A stretch of DNA of 64,000 nt from BP-191 sp035940575. GTDB lineage: Bacteria > Actinomycetota > Actinomycetes > BP-191. The notes beneath the pieces were generated by a model. It worked only from the letters and a program-made list of their open reading frames with translations, was not told the DNA's origin and made no database searches. The first letter of the stretch is position 1, and each line of letters starts with the position of its first letter. This document shows, in pieces, positions 48,853 to 56,988 of this stretch. The stretch spans positions 1 to 64,000 of the forward strand of contig DASZER010000067.1 of the NCBI GenBank assembly GCA_035940575.1, written 5' to 3'. The position numbers were made by a program, and so were the translations under genes.

Positions 48853-50244
48853 CTACGCCACCGCCGCCGTCGCGGCCGCGACGAGCTCGTCGCGCGTCGG
48901 CAGCGGCGGGAGCGGCGGCTCCCACCCGTCCGCCGTGGCCGCGCGGATGCGCCCGGCCTCGGTCGCCAGGATCTCGTCGGGCGTACGCAGCAGGTTCGCC
49001 CCGCGCACCAGCGCGTCGAACAGGTCGCGCTCCCGCATCGCCCCCGCGAACAGGTCCTCCCACAGCACCCGCTCCGGACGCGGGGGAGCGGGCTCGCCGT
49101 AGAGCGCGGCGCGCCACCGGGCGCGGGTGCGCGTGTCGACGTCGGCGGCGTTGCGGACGAACGGCGCCACCTCGCGCTCGACCGCCGCGTCCAGCGCGAG
49201 CACCTGGTCGCCGGGGTCGGTGTGCGCGAGCGCGTCGCGCACCAGCGCCGCGGACACCAGGCCGAGCGAGACGCCGCGCCCGTACGACGGGTTGCTCGTC
49301 GCCGCCGCGTCGCCCGCGAGCAGCACGCCGGTCGCGACCGGGCGCCCTTCGCGGACCGCGCGGCGGACGAGGTTGCGCTGCCCGGCCATCACCGACGGGT
49401 CGTTGAGCGGCCTCCCCACGGCCACAGGACCGGCCGTGACCGGCAGGAGCCGCGCCACCGCGTCGAACGCCGCCGGCTCGCGCAGCACCCGTGCCGGCTC
49501 GTCGTCGTCCTCGGTCTGCAGCGGCACCGAGAACGACCGCCCGTCGCCCTGGAACACCAGCGTGGCGTACGCATCGCCCTCGCCGCCCTGCGTGAACCCG
49601 CGCATCAGCGCGGGCGGCTCCTCGCCGGGCAGGGTCTCGTAGTAGCGCGTGTAGTAGCGGTTGCCGCACTCGTTGCCGCTCTCGGGGAACGCCACGCCCA
49701 GCCACCTGGGCGTACGGCTGCGTCGCCCGCTCGCGTCGACGACGACGTCGGCGGCGTACGCGCTGCCGTCGTCGAGCCCGACGCCCGTCACGTGCGGCAC
49801 GTCGCCGCCCTCGGTGACCAGGCCGGCCGCGCCGCGCCGGTCGACGCGCACGCCCTCGCGGACCGCGTGCTCGTGCAGCAGCCGGTCGAACACCGGCCTG
49901 CGCACCGACATCGTGACGACCTCGTCGTCGCTCGGGCGGGGAGCGCGGTCGGCGATCCACGGCGGCAGGTGGTCGGCGGCGCGGAACACGTGCGCGCCCT
50001 CGTCGCGCAGCGCGGCGTAGAGGTCCGGCGCCTCCTCGCGCACCAGGTGGACGGTGCGCGCGAGGAACGCGTGGGACTGGCGGAGCTGCGGCGTCCCCGG
50101 CCGCTGCCAGCCGAGCACGGCGCCCGCCGCGTCGCCGGGGGGAGCGGGGTCGCGTTCGAACACCGTCACCCCGTGCCCCGCCCGCGCGAGGGTCAGCGCG
50201 GTCCAGAGGCCGGTGACACTGCCGCCGATGATCGCCACGTCCAC
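48853..50244 (-). CDS. FAD-dependent monooxygenase
   Basis: A 463-residue flavoprotein of the p-hydroxybenzoate hydroxylase-like group. The Rossmann motif MDVAIIGGSVTGLWTALTLARAGHGVTVFERD opens the protein (GGSVTG in place of GxGxxG). A second FAD-contact motif GVLLAGDAAATSNPSYGRGVSLGL holds the GD signature. The middle has the long substrate sheet (RFTQGGEGDAYATLVFQ). I chose GTG 50244, nine bases downstream of another GTG, because TACCGT lies seven bases upstream and the Rossmann motif starts at once. The substrate is unknown. It diverges from the DUF2188 gene across a shared promoter. Confidence 0.85.
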   Translation of the reverse strand: MDVAIIGGSVTGLWTALTLARAGHGVTVFERDPAPPGDAAGAVLGWQRPGTPQLRQSHAFLARTVHLVREEAPDLYAALRDEGAHVFRAADHLPPWIADRAPRPSDDEVVTMSVRRPVFDRLLHEHAVREGVRVDRRGAAGLVTEGGDVPHVTGVGLDDGSAYAADVVVDASGRRSRTPRWLGVAFPESGNECGNRYYTRYYETLPGEEPPALMRGFTQGGEGDAYATLVFQGDGRSFSVPLQTEDDDEPARVLREPAAFDAVARLLPVTAGPVAVGRPLNDPSVMAGQRNLVRRAVREGRPVATGVLLAGDAAATSNPSYGRGVSLGLVSAALVRDALAHTDPGDQVLALDAAVEREVAPFVRNAADVDTRTRARWRAALYGEPAPPRPERVLWEDLFAGAMRERDLFDALVRGANLLRTPDEILATEAGRIRAATADGWEPPLPPLPTRDELVAAATAAVA

Positions 50245-50251
50245 GCCGCGC

Positions 50252-50261
50252 ACGGTAGCGT
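50252..50261. promoter_or_regulatory. Back-to-back -10 elements of two divergent leaderless genes
   Basis: ACGGTAGCGT contains TAGCGT (50256-50261), six bases before ATG 50268 on the plus strand. On the minus strand TACCGT (50257-50252) lies seven bases before GTG 50244. The two elements share two bases, so the genes must compete for polymerase. Confidence 0.5.
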
Positions 50262-50267
50262 CGCGCC

Positions 50268-50507
50268 ATGGCAGAACGACAGAGCTATCACGTGGTCCCG
50301 TACGTCAACGGGTGGGAGGTCCGCCTCGGCGGAGCCTCCGAGGAGCACGGTTCGCTGGGCGTCTGGGACCACAAGGACCTGGCGGTCGCCCGCGCCAAGG
50401 AGCTGGCGAAGGAGGCCGAGCTCGGCCAGGTCGTCGTCCACGGCGAGGACGGCAGGATCCAGGACGAGTTCACCTACGGCGAGGACCCGCGCGACATCCC
50501 CGGCTGA
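50268..50507 (+). CDS. DUF2188 small protein
   Basis: A 79-residue protein of the DUF2188 type. It has the conserved core SYHVVPYVNGWEVRLGGASE, a long helix DLAVARAKELAKEAELGQVVVHGEDGRIQDE and the FTYGEDPRDIPG end. The family folds as a small mixed alpha/beta protein that repeats sequence from the N-terminus; its role is unknown. TAGCGT lies six bases upstream of the ATG with no room for a ribosome site, so it is probably leaderless. Confidence 0.88.
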   Translation: MAERQSYHVVPYVNGWEVRLGGASEEHGSLGVWDHKDLAVARAKELAKEAELGQVVVHGEDGRIQDEFTYGEDPRDIPG

Positions 50508-50576
50508 CCGGGAACGCGCCGCCTCCCGCCGGTGTTGCGACCGGTACCGAGCAACCCGAGAGGCGGAGGTGGCGCC

Positions 50577-51233
50577 GTGCTGTTCTCGCGCACGAAGACG
50601 ACGATGGTGACGCCGGAGGAGGCGCTGCCGGGCCGCGCCGAGCGGCCGTTCGCCGTGCCCGCGACCCACGCCGTCCTCGGCAACCCGATCGAGGGGCCGT
50701 ACCCCGAGGGGCTCGAGGTCGCGGTGTTCGGCCTCGGCTGCTTCTGGGGCGCCGAGCGGCGCTTCTGGCAGACCGACGGCGTCTGGTCCACCGCGGCCGG
50801 CTACGCGGGCGGCCACACGCCGAACCCGACGTACGACGAGGTCTGCTCCGGCCGCACCGGCCACACCGAGGTCGTGCAGGTCGTGTTCGACCCGGCCGTG
50901 GTGTCGTACCGCGAGCTGCTCCGCGTCTTCTGGGAGTCGCACGACCCGACCCAGGGCATGCGCCAGGGCAACGACGTCGGCACGCAGTACCGCTCGGCGA
51001 TCTACGTCACGTCCGACGAGCAGCGCGAGGCCGCCGAGGAGACGCGGGAGGCGTTCGAGGCGAGGCTGCGCGCCGCCGGCTACGGAGCCGTCACGACCGA
51101 CATCGAGAAGGCCGGGCCGTTCTGGTTCGCCGAGGACTACCACCAGCAGTACCTCTACAAGGTGCCCAACGGCTACTGCGGCGTGGGCGGCACCGGGGTC
51201 TCCTGCCCCGTCGGCGTCGCCACGACCGAGTAG
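50577..51233 (+). CDS. msrA: Peptide-methionine (S)-S-oxide reductase
   Basis: A 218-residue MsrA that repairs oxidised methionine. GLGCFWGAERRFWQ places the catalytic Cys at residue 55. GYAGGHTPNPTYDEVCSGRTGHTEVVQV, FWESHDPTQGMRQGNDVGTQYRS and EDYHQQYLYKVPNGYCGVGGTGVSCP are further family blocks, and the last holds two resolving Cys. The N-terminal 45 residues are the actinobacterial extension. The GTG follows a GGCGGAGG site. Confidence 0.95.
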   Translation: MLFSRTKTTMVTPEEALPGRAERPFAVPATHAVLGNPIEGPYPEGLEVAVFGLGCFWGAERRFWQTDGVWSTAAGYAGGHTPNPTYDEVCSGRTGHTEVVQVVFDPAVVSYRELLRVFWESHDPTQGMRQGNDVGTQYRSAIYVTSDEQREAAEETREAFEARLRAAGYGAVTTDIEKAGPFWFAEDYHQQYLYKVPNGYCGVGGTGVSCPVGVATTE

Positions 51234-51255
51234 CCGCGCGTCGTAGCGGCGCCCC

Positions 51256-52251
51256 TCAGCCCTGCGTGACGGCCTCGGCCAGCAGGTCGAGGAGCGCGTC
51301 GGGCGCGTCGCTGCCGAGGCGGGTGCCGTTGGTGACGTACCGGCACCCGTCGTGGCTGACGGCGACGGTGGTGACGCTGCCGTCGGCGCGCTCGGCCAGG
51401 ACGTTGTAGAGCGTCTCCGAGGTGTTCGAGCAGTCGCGGGCGCCGTGGCTGAGCCCGACGGCGTTGAGCCCGTCGACGATCCGCGTCGCCGTCGAGTCGG
51501 TCACCGTCGCCGTCGCGGCCAGGAGGTAGCCCTGGTACCGGCAGACGTGGACCGCGACCGTGCCGTCCGGGACCATCGTGTCCACCGGGCCGGGGACGTA
51601 CGGCGCCGAGGCGGGCCACGAAGGCTCCGCGAGCGCAGGCCGGGCGCGGCAGCCGTGCGCCGTCGGGGCCAGCGCCTCGTCGAGCAGCGGCGCCACCGAG
51701 ACCTTCGGGTAGATCGTGCGCCACGTGCCGTTGTCGATGCCGGCGCACCCGTCGGGGTTCACGGTCACGACCTCGACGTGGTCGTCGTAGCGGAGGGCGA
51801 CGCCGTAGTCGCCGATCAGGTCGAGCATGCAGCCGTGGAGGCCGCTGACCTGGTCCTCCCTGCGCACCGCGCGCAGCGCCGTCACGATCCGCCGCGCGAG
51901 CGGGTCGCCGCCGCGCAGCGTCACGGGCCCGCGTGCGGCCGTCCTGAACGTGCGCTCGCAGACGAGCACCTCGATCGCGCCGTCCGAGACCATGGCGTCG
52001 GCCGGGCCGACGCCGGCGGGGGGCCGTTCGCCGGGGCAGGCGAGCGGGGTCGCGGGGACGACGGGCCGCGGCTCCTGTCTGACGATCGCGAACGCCGCGG
52101 CCGCCGCCGCCACCGCCAGCGCGGCACCGCCCGCCGTCGCGAGCCGCCCGCGCCGCGCGTTACGCGCCGCGCGCTCGCGCAGCGCCGCCGTGTCCAGCGG
52201 CCGCACCGGCGCCGAGTCCACCCGGCGCAGCGCATTCAGTACGTCGTCCAT
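51256..52251 (-). CDS. Membrane-anchored partner protein of a SigE-type sigma factor
   Basis: A 331-residue protein. The cytosolic N-terminus (MDDVLNALRRVDSAPVRPLD) is followed by a single transmembrane helix near residues 40-60 (LATAGGAALAVAAAAAAFAIV) and an extracytoplasmic region with several Cys and two repeats beginning VPDGTVAVHVCRYQGYL or VSDGAIEVLVCERTF. The ATG shares a base with the sigma gene's TGA (TGATG). This layout is typical of sigma factors followed by a one-helix partner that may act as anti-sigma factor, but no anti-sigma motif is visible. Confidence 0.65.
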   Translation of the reverse strand: MDDVLNALRRVDSAPVRPLDTAALRERAARNARRGRLATAGGAALAVAAAAAAFAIVRQEPRPVVPATPLACPGERPPAGVGPADAMVSDGAIEVLVCERTFRTAARGPVTLRGGDPLARRIVTALRAVRREDQVSGLHGCMLDLIGDYGVALRYDDHVEVVTVNPDGCAGIDNGTWRTIYPKVSVAPLLDEALAPTAHGCRARPALAEPSWPASAPYVPGPVDTMVPDGTVAVHVCRYQGYLLAATATVTDSTATRIVDGLNAVGLSHGARDCSNTSETLYNVLAERADGSVTTVAVSHDGCRYVTNGTRLGSDAPDALLDLLAEAVTQG

Positions 52252-52736
52252 CACGCCTCCGTCCGTTCCACGCCGTACTCGTCGCGCAGCCGCGCGAGCC
52301 CGCGCGACGCCTGCGACTTCACGGTGCCCTCGGCGCAGCCCATCGCCGCCGCCGCGTCCGCCTCCGACAGGTCCAGGTAGTGCCGCAGGACGACCGCGAG
52401 CCGCTGGCCGGGCGGCAGCCGCCGCAGCGCCCGCACCAGCGCGTCGCGCTCCGCGACGCCGTCGTCCCCGCTCGGCACGACGCCGTCGCCGGTCAACGGC
52501 GCCTCCTCGCGCCAGCGACGCCGCGCGCGGAGGAACTCGTTGACGACGATGCGCCGCACGTAGCGGTCGGGGTCGTCGGCCGTGCAGACGCGGCGCCAGT
52601 GGCGCCACGCCTTGGTCAGCGCCACCTGCGCGACGTCCTCGGCGCGCTGCCAGTCCGCCGTCAGCAGCCACGCGGCGCGCACGAGCCCCGGCCACCGCGT
52701 GGCCGCGAACTCGTCGAATCCCTCTGCACCGTCCAT
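52251..52736 (-). CDS. SigE-family RNA polymerase sigma factor
   Basis: A 161-residue ECF sigma factor of the actinobacterial SigE-like group. Region 2 is FAATRWPGLVRAAWLLTADWQRAEDVAQVALTKAWRHW; region 4 is RALRRLPPGQRLAVVLRHYLDLSEADAAAAMGCAEGTVKSQASRGLARLRDE with the helix-turn-helix. I took the ATG at 52736, but GTG 52751 five codons upstream is possible. It is coupled to a membrane-anchored protein downstream, which may regulate it. The target genes cannot be inferred. Confidence 0.9.
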   Translation of the reverse strand: MDGAEGFDEFAATRWPGLVRAAWLLTADWQRAEDVAQVALTKAWRHWRRVCTADDPDRYVRRIVVNEFLRARRRWREEAPLTGDGVVPSGDDGVAERDALVRALRRLPPGQRLAVVLRHYLDLSEADAAAAMGCAEGTVKSQASRGLARLRDEYGVERTEA

Positions 52737-52779
52737 CACCCGTACCGACACCCGTCAGGCCGGCGGAGGTTGCTTCGCG

Positions 52780-53349
52780 CTACGAGACCGAGCGCGCGAT
52801 CCGCACGAGCTCCTCGACCGGCACCCCGCTCGTGCCCTGGGTGACGGTACGCAGCCGCAGCGACGACAGGAGGAACGTCACGCCGTCCGCCGCCCACGAC
52901 ACGCGGTACGTGCCGTAGCCGTCCCTGGGCGTCACGACCCGCCCGACCGCGTCGCCGATCGTCACGGGCGCCTCGTCGTACGACACGCGGTCGACCGGGC
53001 CGAGCATCGTCGGCACGCGCCTCGTCTGGTACAGGTCGACGTACGTCGCGGGGTGCGCCTCGGACGTGCCGTCGTAGGACGAGATGTCGGTGGGCATCCG
53101 GTCCTGGTTCGCCTCGCCGGCGAGGGCGTAGCGCTGGACGAGGACGCCGTCGCGCTCCCGCTCCGCGACGAGCGTCGCCCCGGCGGGGAGGTACGCGGGA
53201 CGCGCGTGGCCGGCGTCGTGGCGGTCGGGCGCGGCCGCAGGAGCCTGCGCCACCGCGGGCGCGGGCGCGACGTCCCGCGCTCCCGCCGCGCCGCCGGCCA
53301 CCATGCTCACGGCCGCGACGGCGTACCCGATCCTGGCCCGCGTCGTCAT
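52780..53349 (-). CDS. Secreted or membrane-anchored protein of unknown function
   Basis: A 189-residue protein. Residues 1-34 form a signal peptide (IGYAVAAVSMVAGGAAGARD, with a possible cleavage near AVAQAPAAA). The mature region, AYLPAGATLVAERERDGVLVQRYALAGE, a SYDGTSEAHPATYVDLYQTRRV stretch and RVSWAADGVTFLLSSLRLRTVTQGTSG, looks like a small beta-rich domain that resembles DUF4367-like sensor regions. Function is unrecognised. A GGAGGG site precedes the ATG. It lies upstream of the sigma factor gene in the same direction and may be its target. Confidence 0.55.
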   Translation of the reverse strand: MTTRARIGYAVAAVSMVAGGAAGARDVAPAPAVAQAPAAAPDRHDAGHARPAYLPAGATLVAERERDGVLVQRYALAGEANQDRMPTDISSYDGTSEAHPATYVDLYQTRRVPTMLGPVDRVSYDEAPVTIGDAVGRVVTPRDGYGTYRVSWAADGVTFLLSSLRLRTVTQGTSGVPVEELVRIARSVS

Positions 53350-53435
53350 CGCGCCCTCCGTTTCGGCGGCAGGGGACCCGCCGTCGGAGCATGATGCCGC
53401 CGGGAGGGCGTCCGCGCGAGGGAGGTGCCGGGGGG

Positions 53436-54529
53436 ATGCGTACGCGCGAGCGGCGGGCGCGACGGGCCGCCGCCGTCCTCGCCCTGCTCTGCGCGTGCAC
53501 CTCCGAGCCCGCGCCCGCCCCGCCGGTCGCGCGGCCCTCGTCGGCCTCGCCCACCGCGACCCCACCCCGAGCCCGACCCCGAGCCCGACCCCGAGCCCGA
53601 CCCCCACCCCGACGTTCGCGCCGGTGCTGCCCGGCGCGCCCGCGGAGTTCTACGGCGTCCTCGGCGCCCGGGTCGCGGCGTTCGACTCGGCGACCGGGCG
53701 CCGCCTGCGCTGGCTCACGTCACCGCGCCGCGGCCTGGCCGACGACCGCCCCGCCGTCGTCACCGGAGGTGCGGGCACGTACGTCGCGTTCGTCCGGGCC
53801 GGCACGGGCCAGGGCTGCGGCGGCACCGTCCTGCGCGTCCCCGCCGCGGGCGGCAGGGAGGAGACCCTGCTCGACCTGGGCGACGCCTACGTCACCGGCT
53901 TCGGGATCGACCGCGCCGGCACGACGCTCGCGTACTCCTTCACCCGCTGCCGCGGCGACGACTCCCACACCTACCTGCGCGTCGTCGACGTCGCGACGAG
54001 GCGGACCGTCGTCGACGCGTGGAGCTCGTTCGAGGGGAACGGCTTCATCGGCGTCTGCTGCTTCGCCGTCCACCGGCGCCGTGTCGTGCTGCACGCCGGC
54101 ATCCACGACACGAGCTGGCTGGCCGTCCTCGACGTGCGCCCGAGCCGGCGCCGCGTCGACATCGACGCGCTGCCGCAGGTGCCGTTCGAGGACGGCTGCC
54201 GCCCGAGCGCGCCGCTGTGGTCGCGCGGCGCGATCGTCACCGTCGCCTGGTGCTCGCTGGCCGGCGGCGACGAGCAACGGCTCCTGCGCTTCGCGCCGCC
54301 GTTCCGCAGGCCGGAGCGCGGGCGGCTCGCGGCGCGGCTGCCGGTGTCGTACGACCTCACCGGCTCCGACGGCGAGGGGCGGCTCGTCGGGACGCGGACC
54401 TCGGACGCGTTCGACGACGACCCGACGACGTACGTCGTGCAGCTCGACGGCACCCGCGAACGCCTCCTCGGCGCCTGCCCCTCACGCGACTCGAAAGCCG
54501 ACGCGTGCGTGCGCCTGCCGGTCTGGTAG
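53436..54529 (+). pseudogene. Lipoprotein with TolB-like propeller, frameshifted after the signal sequence
   Basis: The first frame starts MRTRERRARRAAAVLALLCAC and shows a lipobox (ALLC or LCAC) followed by a Pro/Ser/Ala linker. From about 53565 the homologous mature sequence is in another frame: PTPSPTPSPTPSPTPTPTFAP, then LGARVAAFDSATGRRLRWL and a TolB-like propeller to RLPVW. One extra C in the C4 run at 53560-53563 would fuse the two into about 364 codons. The break is beside three perfect 12-bp repeats, so slippage is likely. It may be phase variation, decay or sequence error. Confidence 0.7.
53569..53604 (+). repeat. Three perfect 12-bp tandem repeats
   Basis: gagcccgacccc is repeated three times, encoding the PSPT linker of the lipoprotein. 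It abuts the C-run where the frame is broken. Since 12 is a multiple of 3, unit gain or loss would not shift the frame; the homopolymer would. Confidence 0.85.
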
Positions 54530-54530
54530 G

Positions 54531-54887
54531 TCAGCGCGAACGCCACGCGCGCCGGTCGTTCTCGGCCCTGGCGGCGTAGCCCGCGCCGCGCGGCTCGGCC
54601 TCGCGCAGCTCCCCCGGCGACACGGTGCCGTCGTCGCGGGTGACGACCGGCCGCTTCACGAACAGCACCGCGACCCACGTCATCGCCATCGCGACCGGGC
54701 CGCTCACCAGCACGACCAGCGCCGCCTCCGGTCGCGGCGCGGGTCCGCGGCTGGTGACGAGGTTGACCAGGTAGAGGACCGCGCAGTACCAGAGGACGCC
54801 GTTGGTGAGGACCCATCCCCGCCAGCCGTGGGCCTCGGAGAGCCTCGGGCGCGGCCGGTCGCGCCAGCGCGGGCGGGCCGGCGGCAT
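54531..54887 (-). CDS. Small membrane protein
   Basis: A 118-residue protein with two hydrophobic segments (WVLTNGVLWYCAVLYLVNLV and EAALVVLVSGPVAMAMTWVAVLFV) and charged ends, so it is predicted to cross the membrane twice. I recognise no family. The ATG shares a base with the TGA of the L,D-transpeptidase gene (TGATG), placing it third in the DUF72/L,D-transpeptidase operon. Its stop is one base from the convergent lipoprotein gene. Confidence 0.6.
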   Translation of the reverse strand: MPPARPRWRDRPRPRLSEAHGWRGWVLTNGVLWYCAVLYLVNLVTSRGPAPRPEAALVVLVSGPVAMAMTWVAVLFVKRPVVTRDDGTVSPGELREAEPRGAGYAARAENDRRAWRSR

Positions 54888-55573
54888 CAGCGGTACGTCA
54901 CGGCCGCCTCGGGACCCATGATGATCCGGGGCCGCTTCGACGGGTTGAGCCAGCGCAGGAGCGGGACGACCTGCGACGCGGGCAGCGACACGCAGCCGGC
55001 CGTCGCCGAGCCCGTCGTGACGTGGAGGAAGATGGCCGACCCGCGCCCGGCCCAGCGGTGCGGGTTGTAGCCAACGATCGCCGCGTGCGCGTACGGCACC
55101 GGCTGGTACAGCGACTCCGCCGAGCGCCACCGGCCGTCGGCGGGCAGCCGCTGGTGGGTGTTGTAGTACGCGCTGCCGGAGTCGTCGACCCACACGTCGT
55201 CGCGGCCCACGACGGTGTAGCGGAACCGCGTGTACGACAGTGCCCGCGTGCCGAAAAGCCCCGTCATCAGGTACGTCCCCACGGGCGTCTGCCCGTCGCC
55301 CTCGTACTTCGGCTGCCCGAAGCCGTTGCGCCCGACCCGCGCCGTCCACGGCCCGTACACCGACCGCCACGTCCCGTCCCCGCGCCGCTCCCAGGCCTGC
55401 AACGTCGCGTACGTCGAGGACCACGAACGGTTGGTGACCGTGATGACCTGGTGCGCGTCCTCGATGCCGCGGACGCGGTGGATCATCGGCAACGCCGCCT
55501 CGGCCGGCGCGGCGACGAGCAGCAGCGGCAGCGCCACCGACAGCGCCGCGAGCAGCCGCGCCACGCGCCTCAC
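54887..55573 (-). CDS. Exported L,D-transpeptidase (YkuD domain)
   Basis: A 228-residue exported protein. The signal peptide covers residues 1-28 (LAALSVALPLLLVAAPAEA). The catalytic YkuD segment IFLHVTTGSATAGCVSLPASQVV has the conserved His and the nucleophile Cys. A GDGQTPVGTYLMTGLFG strand precedes it. It forms 3-3 crosslinks in peptidoglycan or attaches proteins to it, in the cell wall. The GTG overlaps the stop of the DUF72 gene (GTGA). Confidence 0.88.
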   Translation of the reverse strand: MRRVARLLAALSVALPLLLVAAPAEAALPMIHRVRGIEDAHQVITVTNRSWSSTYATLQAWERRGDGTWRSVYGPWTARVGRNGFGQPKYEGDGQTPVGTYLMTGLFGTRALSYTRFRYTVVGRDDVWVDDSGSAYYNTHQRLPADGRWRSAESLYQPVPYAHAAIVGYNPHRWAGRGSAIFLHVTTGSATAGCVSLPASQVVPLLRWLNPSKRPRIIMGPEAAVTYR

Positions 55574-56442
55574 GAGGTCACCATCGCCATGAGCTGCGCG
55601 GCGTTGCGCTGGGCGTAGTCGCGGTGGCAGTTGTTCATCAGCACGTGCGTCTCCTGTGCCTGCCCGGCGAGCTCCTCGAGGCGAGGCGCCCACTGCCGTA
55701 GCTCCTGCTCGGAGTAGAGGTAGGCGAACCTCCGCTGCACCGACCCCGACTCCCACTCCGCGTCGTTGTGCCCGTGGAAGCGGACGACCGCGAGGTCCGA
55801 CGTCGTCGCCGCGACGACCGGCGGGATCGACGAACGGAACCCCTGCGGCATGTCGACGCAGACGTACGGGATGCCGTAGGAGGAGAGGAAGTCGAGCGTC
55901 TCCTTCTGGTTCTCCGGCGTCATCCACGACGCGCTGCGGAACTCCACGCAGATCGGCACGGGCTCGCAGCGTGCCTTGCAGTCGAGGACGTACTGCTTGT
56001 TCTTCTTCCCGATCGGGAACCACTGCGGGAACTGGAACAGCAGCGCGCCGAGCTTGCCCGCGTCGGCGAGCGGGTTGAGCGCGGAGAGGAACCGCTCCCA
56101 CACCTGGTCGACGACGTCGTCGTCGAAGTCCTTGAGGTAGACGTTCTTCTTGGTGTCCGGGCGCAGGTCCTTGTAGAGGGCGCCTGGCTTGGTCGGGTGC
56201 TGGGTCAGCAGCGAGAACGCCTTGACGTTGAACGTGAACTCCTCCGGCGTCCGCTCGGCCCACAGCCTCGCGGTCTCCTCGGCCGGCGGCGCGTAGTACG
56301 TCGCGTCGACCTCGACCAGCGGGAAGCGCGATGCGTAGAAGCGCAGGCGCTCGTCGGGTGTGTTCGCCTCGGGCGGGTACCAGCCCGACGCGAGCAGCGA
56401 CTTGTCGGTCCACGACGCGGTGCCGACGAGGATGCGGCCCAT
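55570..56442 (-). CDS. DUF72 family TIM-barrel protein
   Basis: A 290-residue DUF72 protein, a TIM-barrel family of unknown biochemical role. Family blocks are ILVGTASWTDKSLLASGWYP, VEVDATYYAPP, FNVKAFSLLTQHP, LLFQFPQWF, VCVEFRSASWM-like ICVEFRSASW, and VVRFHGHND. The length is normal. It heads a three-gene operon with the L,D-transpeptidase and a small membrane protein. CAAGAT lies six bases before the ATG, consistent with a leaderless transcript. Confidence 0.92.
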   Translation of the reverse strand: MGRILVGTASWTDKSLLASGWYPPEANTPDERLRFYASRFPLVEVDATYYAPPAEETARLWAERTPEEFTFNVKAFSLLTQHPTKPGALYKDLRPDTKKNVYLKDFDDDVVDQVWERFLSALNPLADAGKLGALLFQFPQWFPIGKKNKQYVLDCKARCEPVPICVEFRSASWMTPENQKETLDFLSSYGIPYVCVDMPQGFRSSIPPVVAATTSDLAVVRFHGHNDAEWESGSVQRRFAYLYSEQELRQWAPRLEELAGQAQETHVLMNNCHRDYAQRNAAQLMAMVTS

Positions 56443-56448
56443 ACGTCG

Positions 56449-56454
56449 ATCTTG
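56449..56454 (-). promoter_or_regulatory. -10 element for a leaderless DUF72 operon transcript
   Basis: CAAGAT on the minus strand, six bases (CGACGT), then ATG. Confidence 0.4.
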
Positions 56455-56541
56455 CCCCAGCGAGAGCAGGAGAACGCGTCACCAGGCGCGAAAGCCGTCG
56501 TTGAGCCTGCTACCAAGCCCCAGCCAAGCCGGAGGAACCCC

Positions 56542-56988
56542 ATGCGCGTCCGTACCGCGGCGCCGCTCGCCGTCGCCATCGTCCTCGCGGGCGCGGCCGT
56601 CGACGCGAACGCCGCTCCCCGCAAGCCGAAGCCGATCACGAAGACGTACGAGGTCACCGCGGTCCCGCACCCGAACCCGCCGGAGGGCCCCTCGTGCTCC
56701 TCCGCGCCCGAGGGCGTGAGCGAGCACCGCGAGACCATCAAGGTCACCGGCCCCGGCAAGCTCGTGGTCGAGGTCTCCGGCTTCACCGGCGACTGGGACG
56801 CCGGCCTCTACGGCCCCAACGAGGTCAACCTCACGCAGGGCAGCGGCGCCGACACCCCCAACACGGACGCGGCTCCCAAGGAGACGCTGACGTACAAGTC
56901 CAAGAAGGCGCAGACGCTGTTCCTGGACGTCTGCAACTTCATCGGCTCGCCGACCGCGACCGTCAAGTACACCTACACGTACTCCTGA
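56542..56988 (+). CDS. Small secreted beta-rich protein
   Basis: A 148-residue exported protein. The signal peptide is residues 1-24 (APLAVAIVLAGAAVDANA). The mature part has two Cys (SCSSAPEG and DVCNFIG) and the pattern HRETIKVTGPGKLVVEVSGFTGDWDAGLYGPN, with an LTYKSKKAQTLFLDVCNF strand near the end. This resembles bacterial pre-peptidase C-terminal-like beta domains of extracellular proteins. Function is unknown. GGAGG lies six bases before the ATG. Its stop overlaps the likely CTG start of the next gene. Confidence 0.65.
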   Translation: MRVRTAAPLAVAIVLAGAAVDANAAPRKPKPITKTYEVTAVPHPNPPEGPSCSSAPEGVSEHRETIKVTGPGKLVVEVSGFTGDWDAGLYGPNEVNLTQGSGADTPNTDAAPKETLTYKSKKAQTLFLDVCNFIGSPTATVKYTYTYS

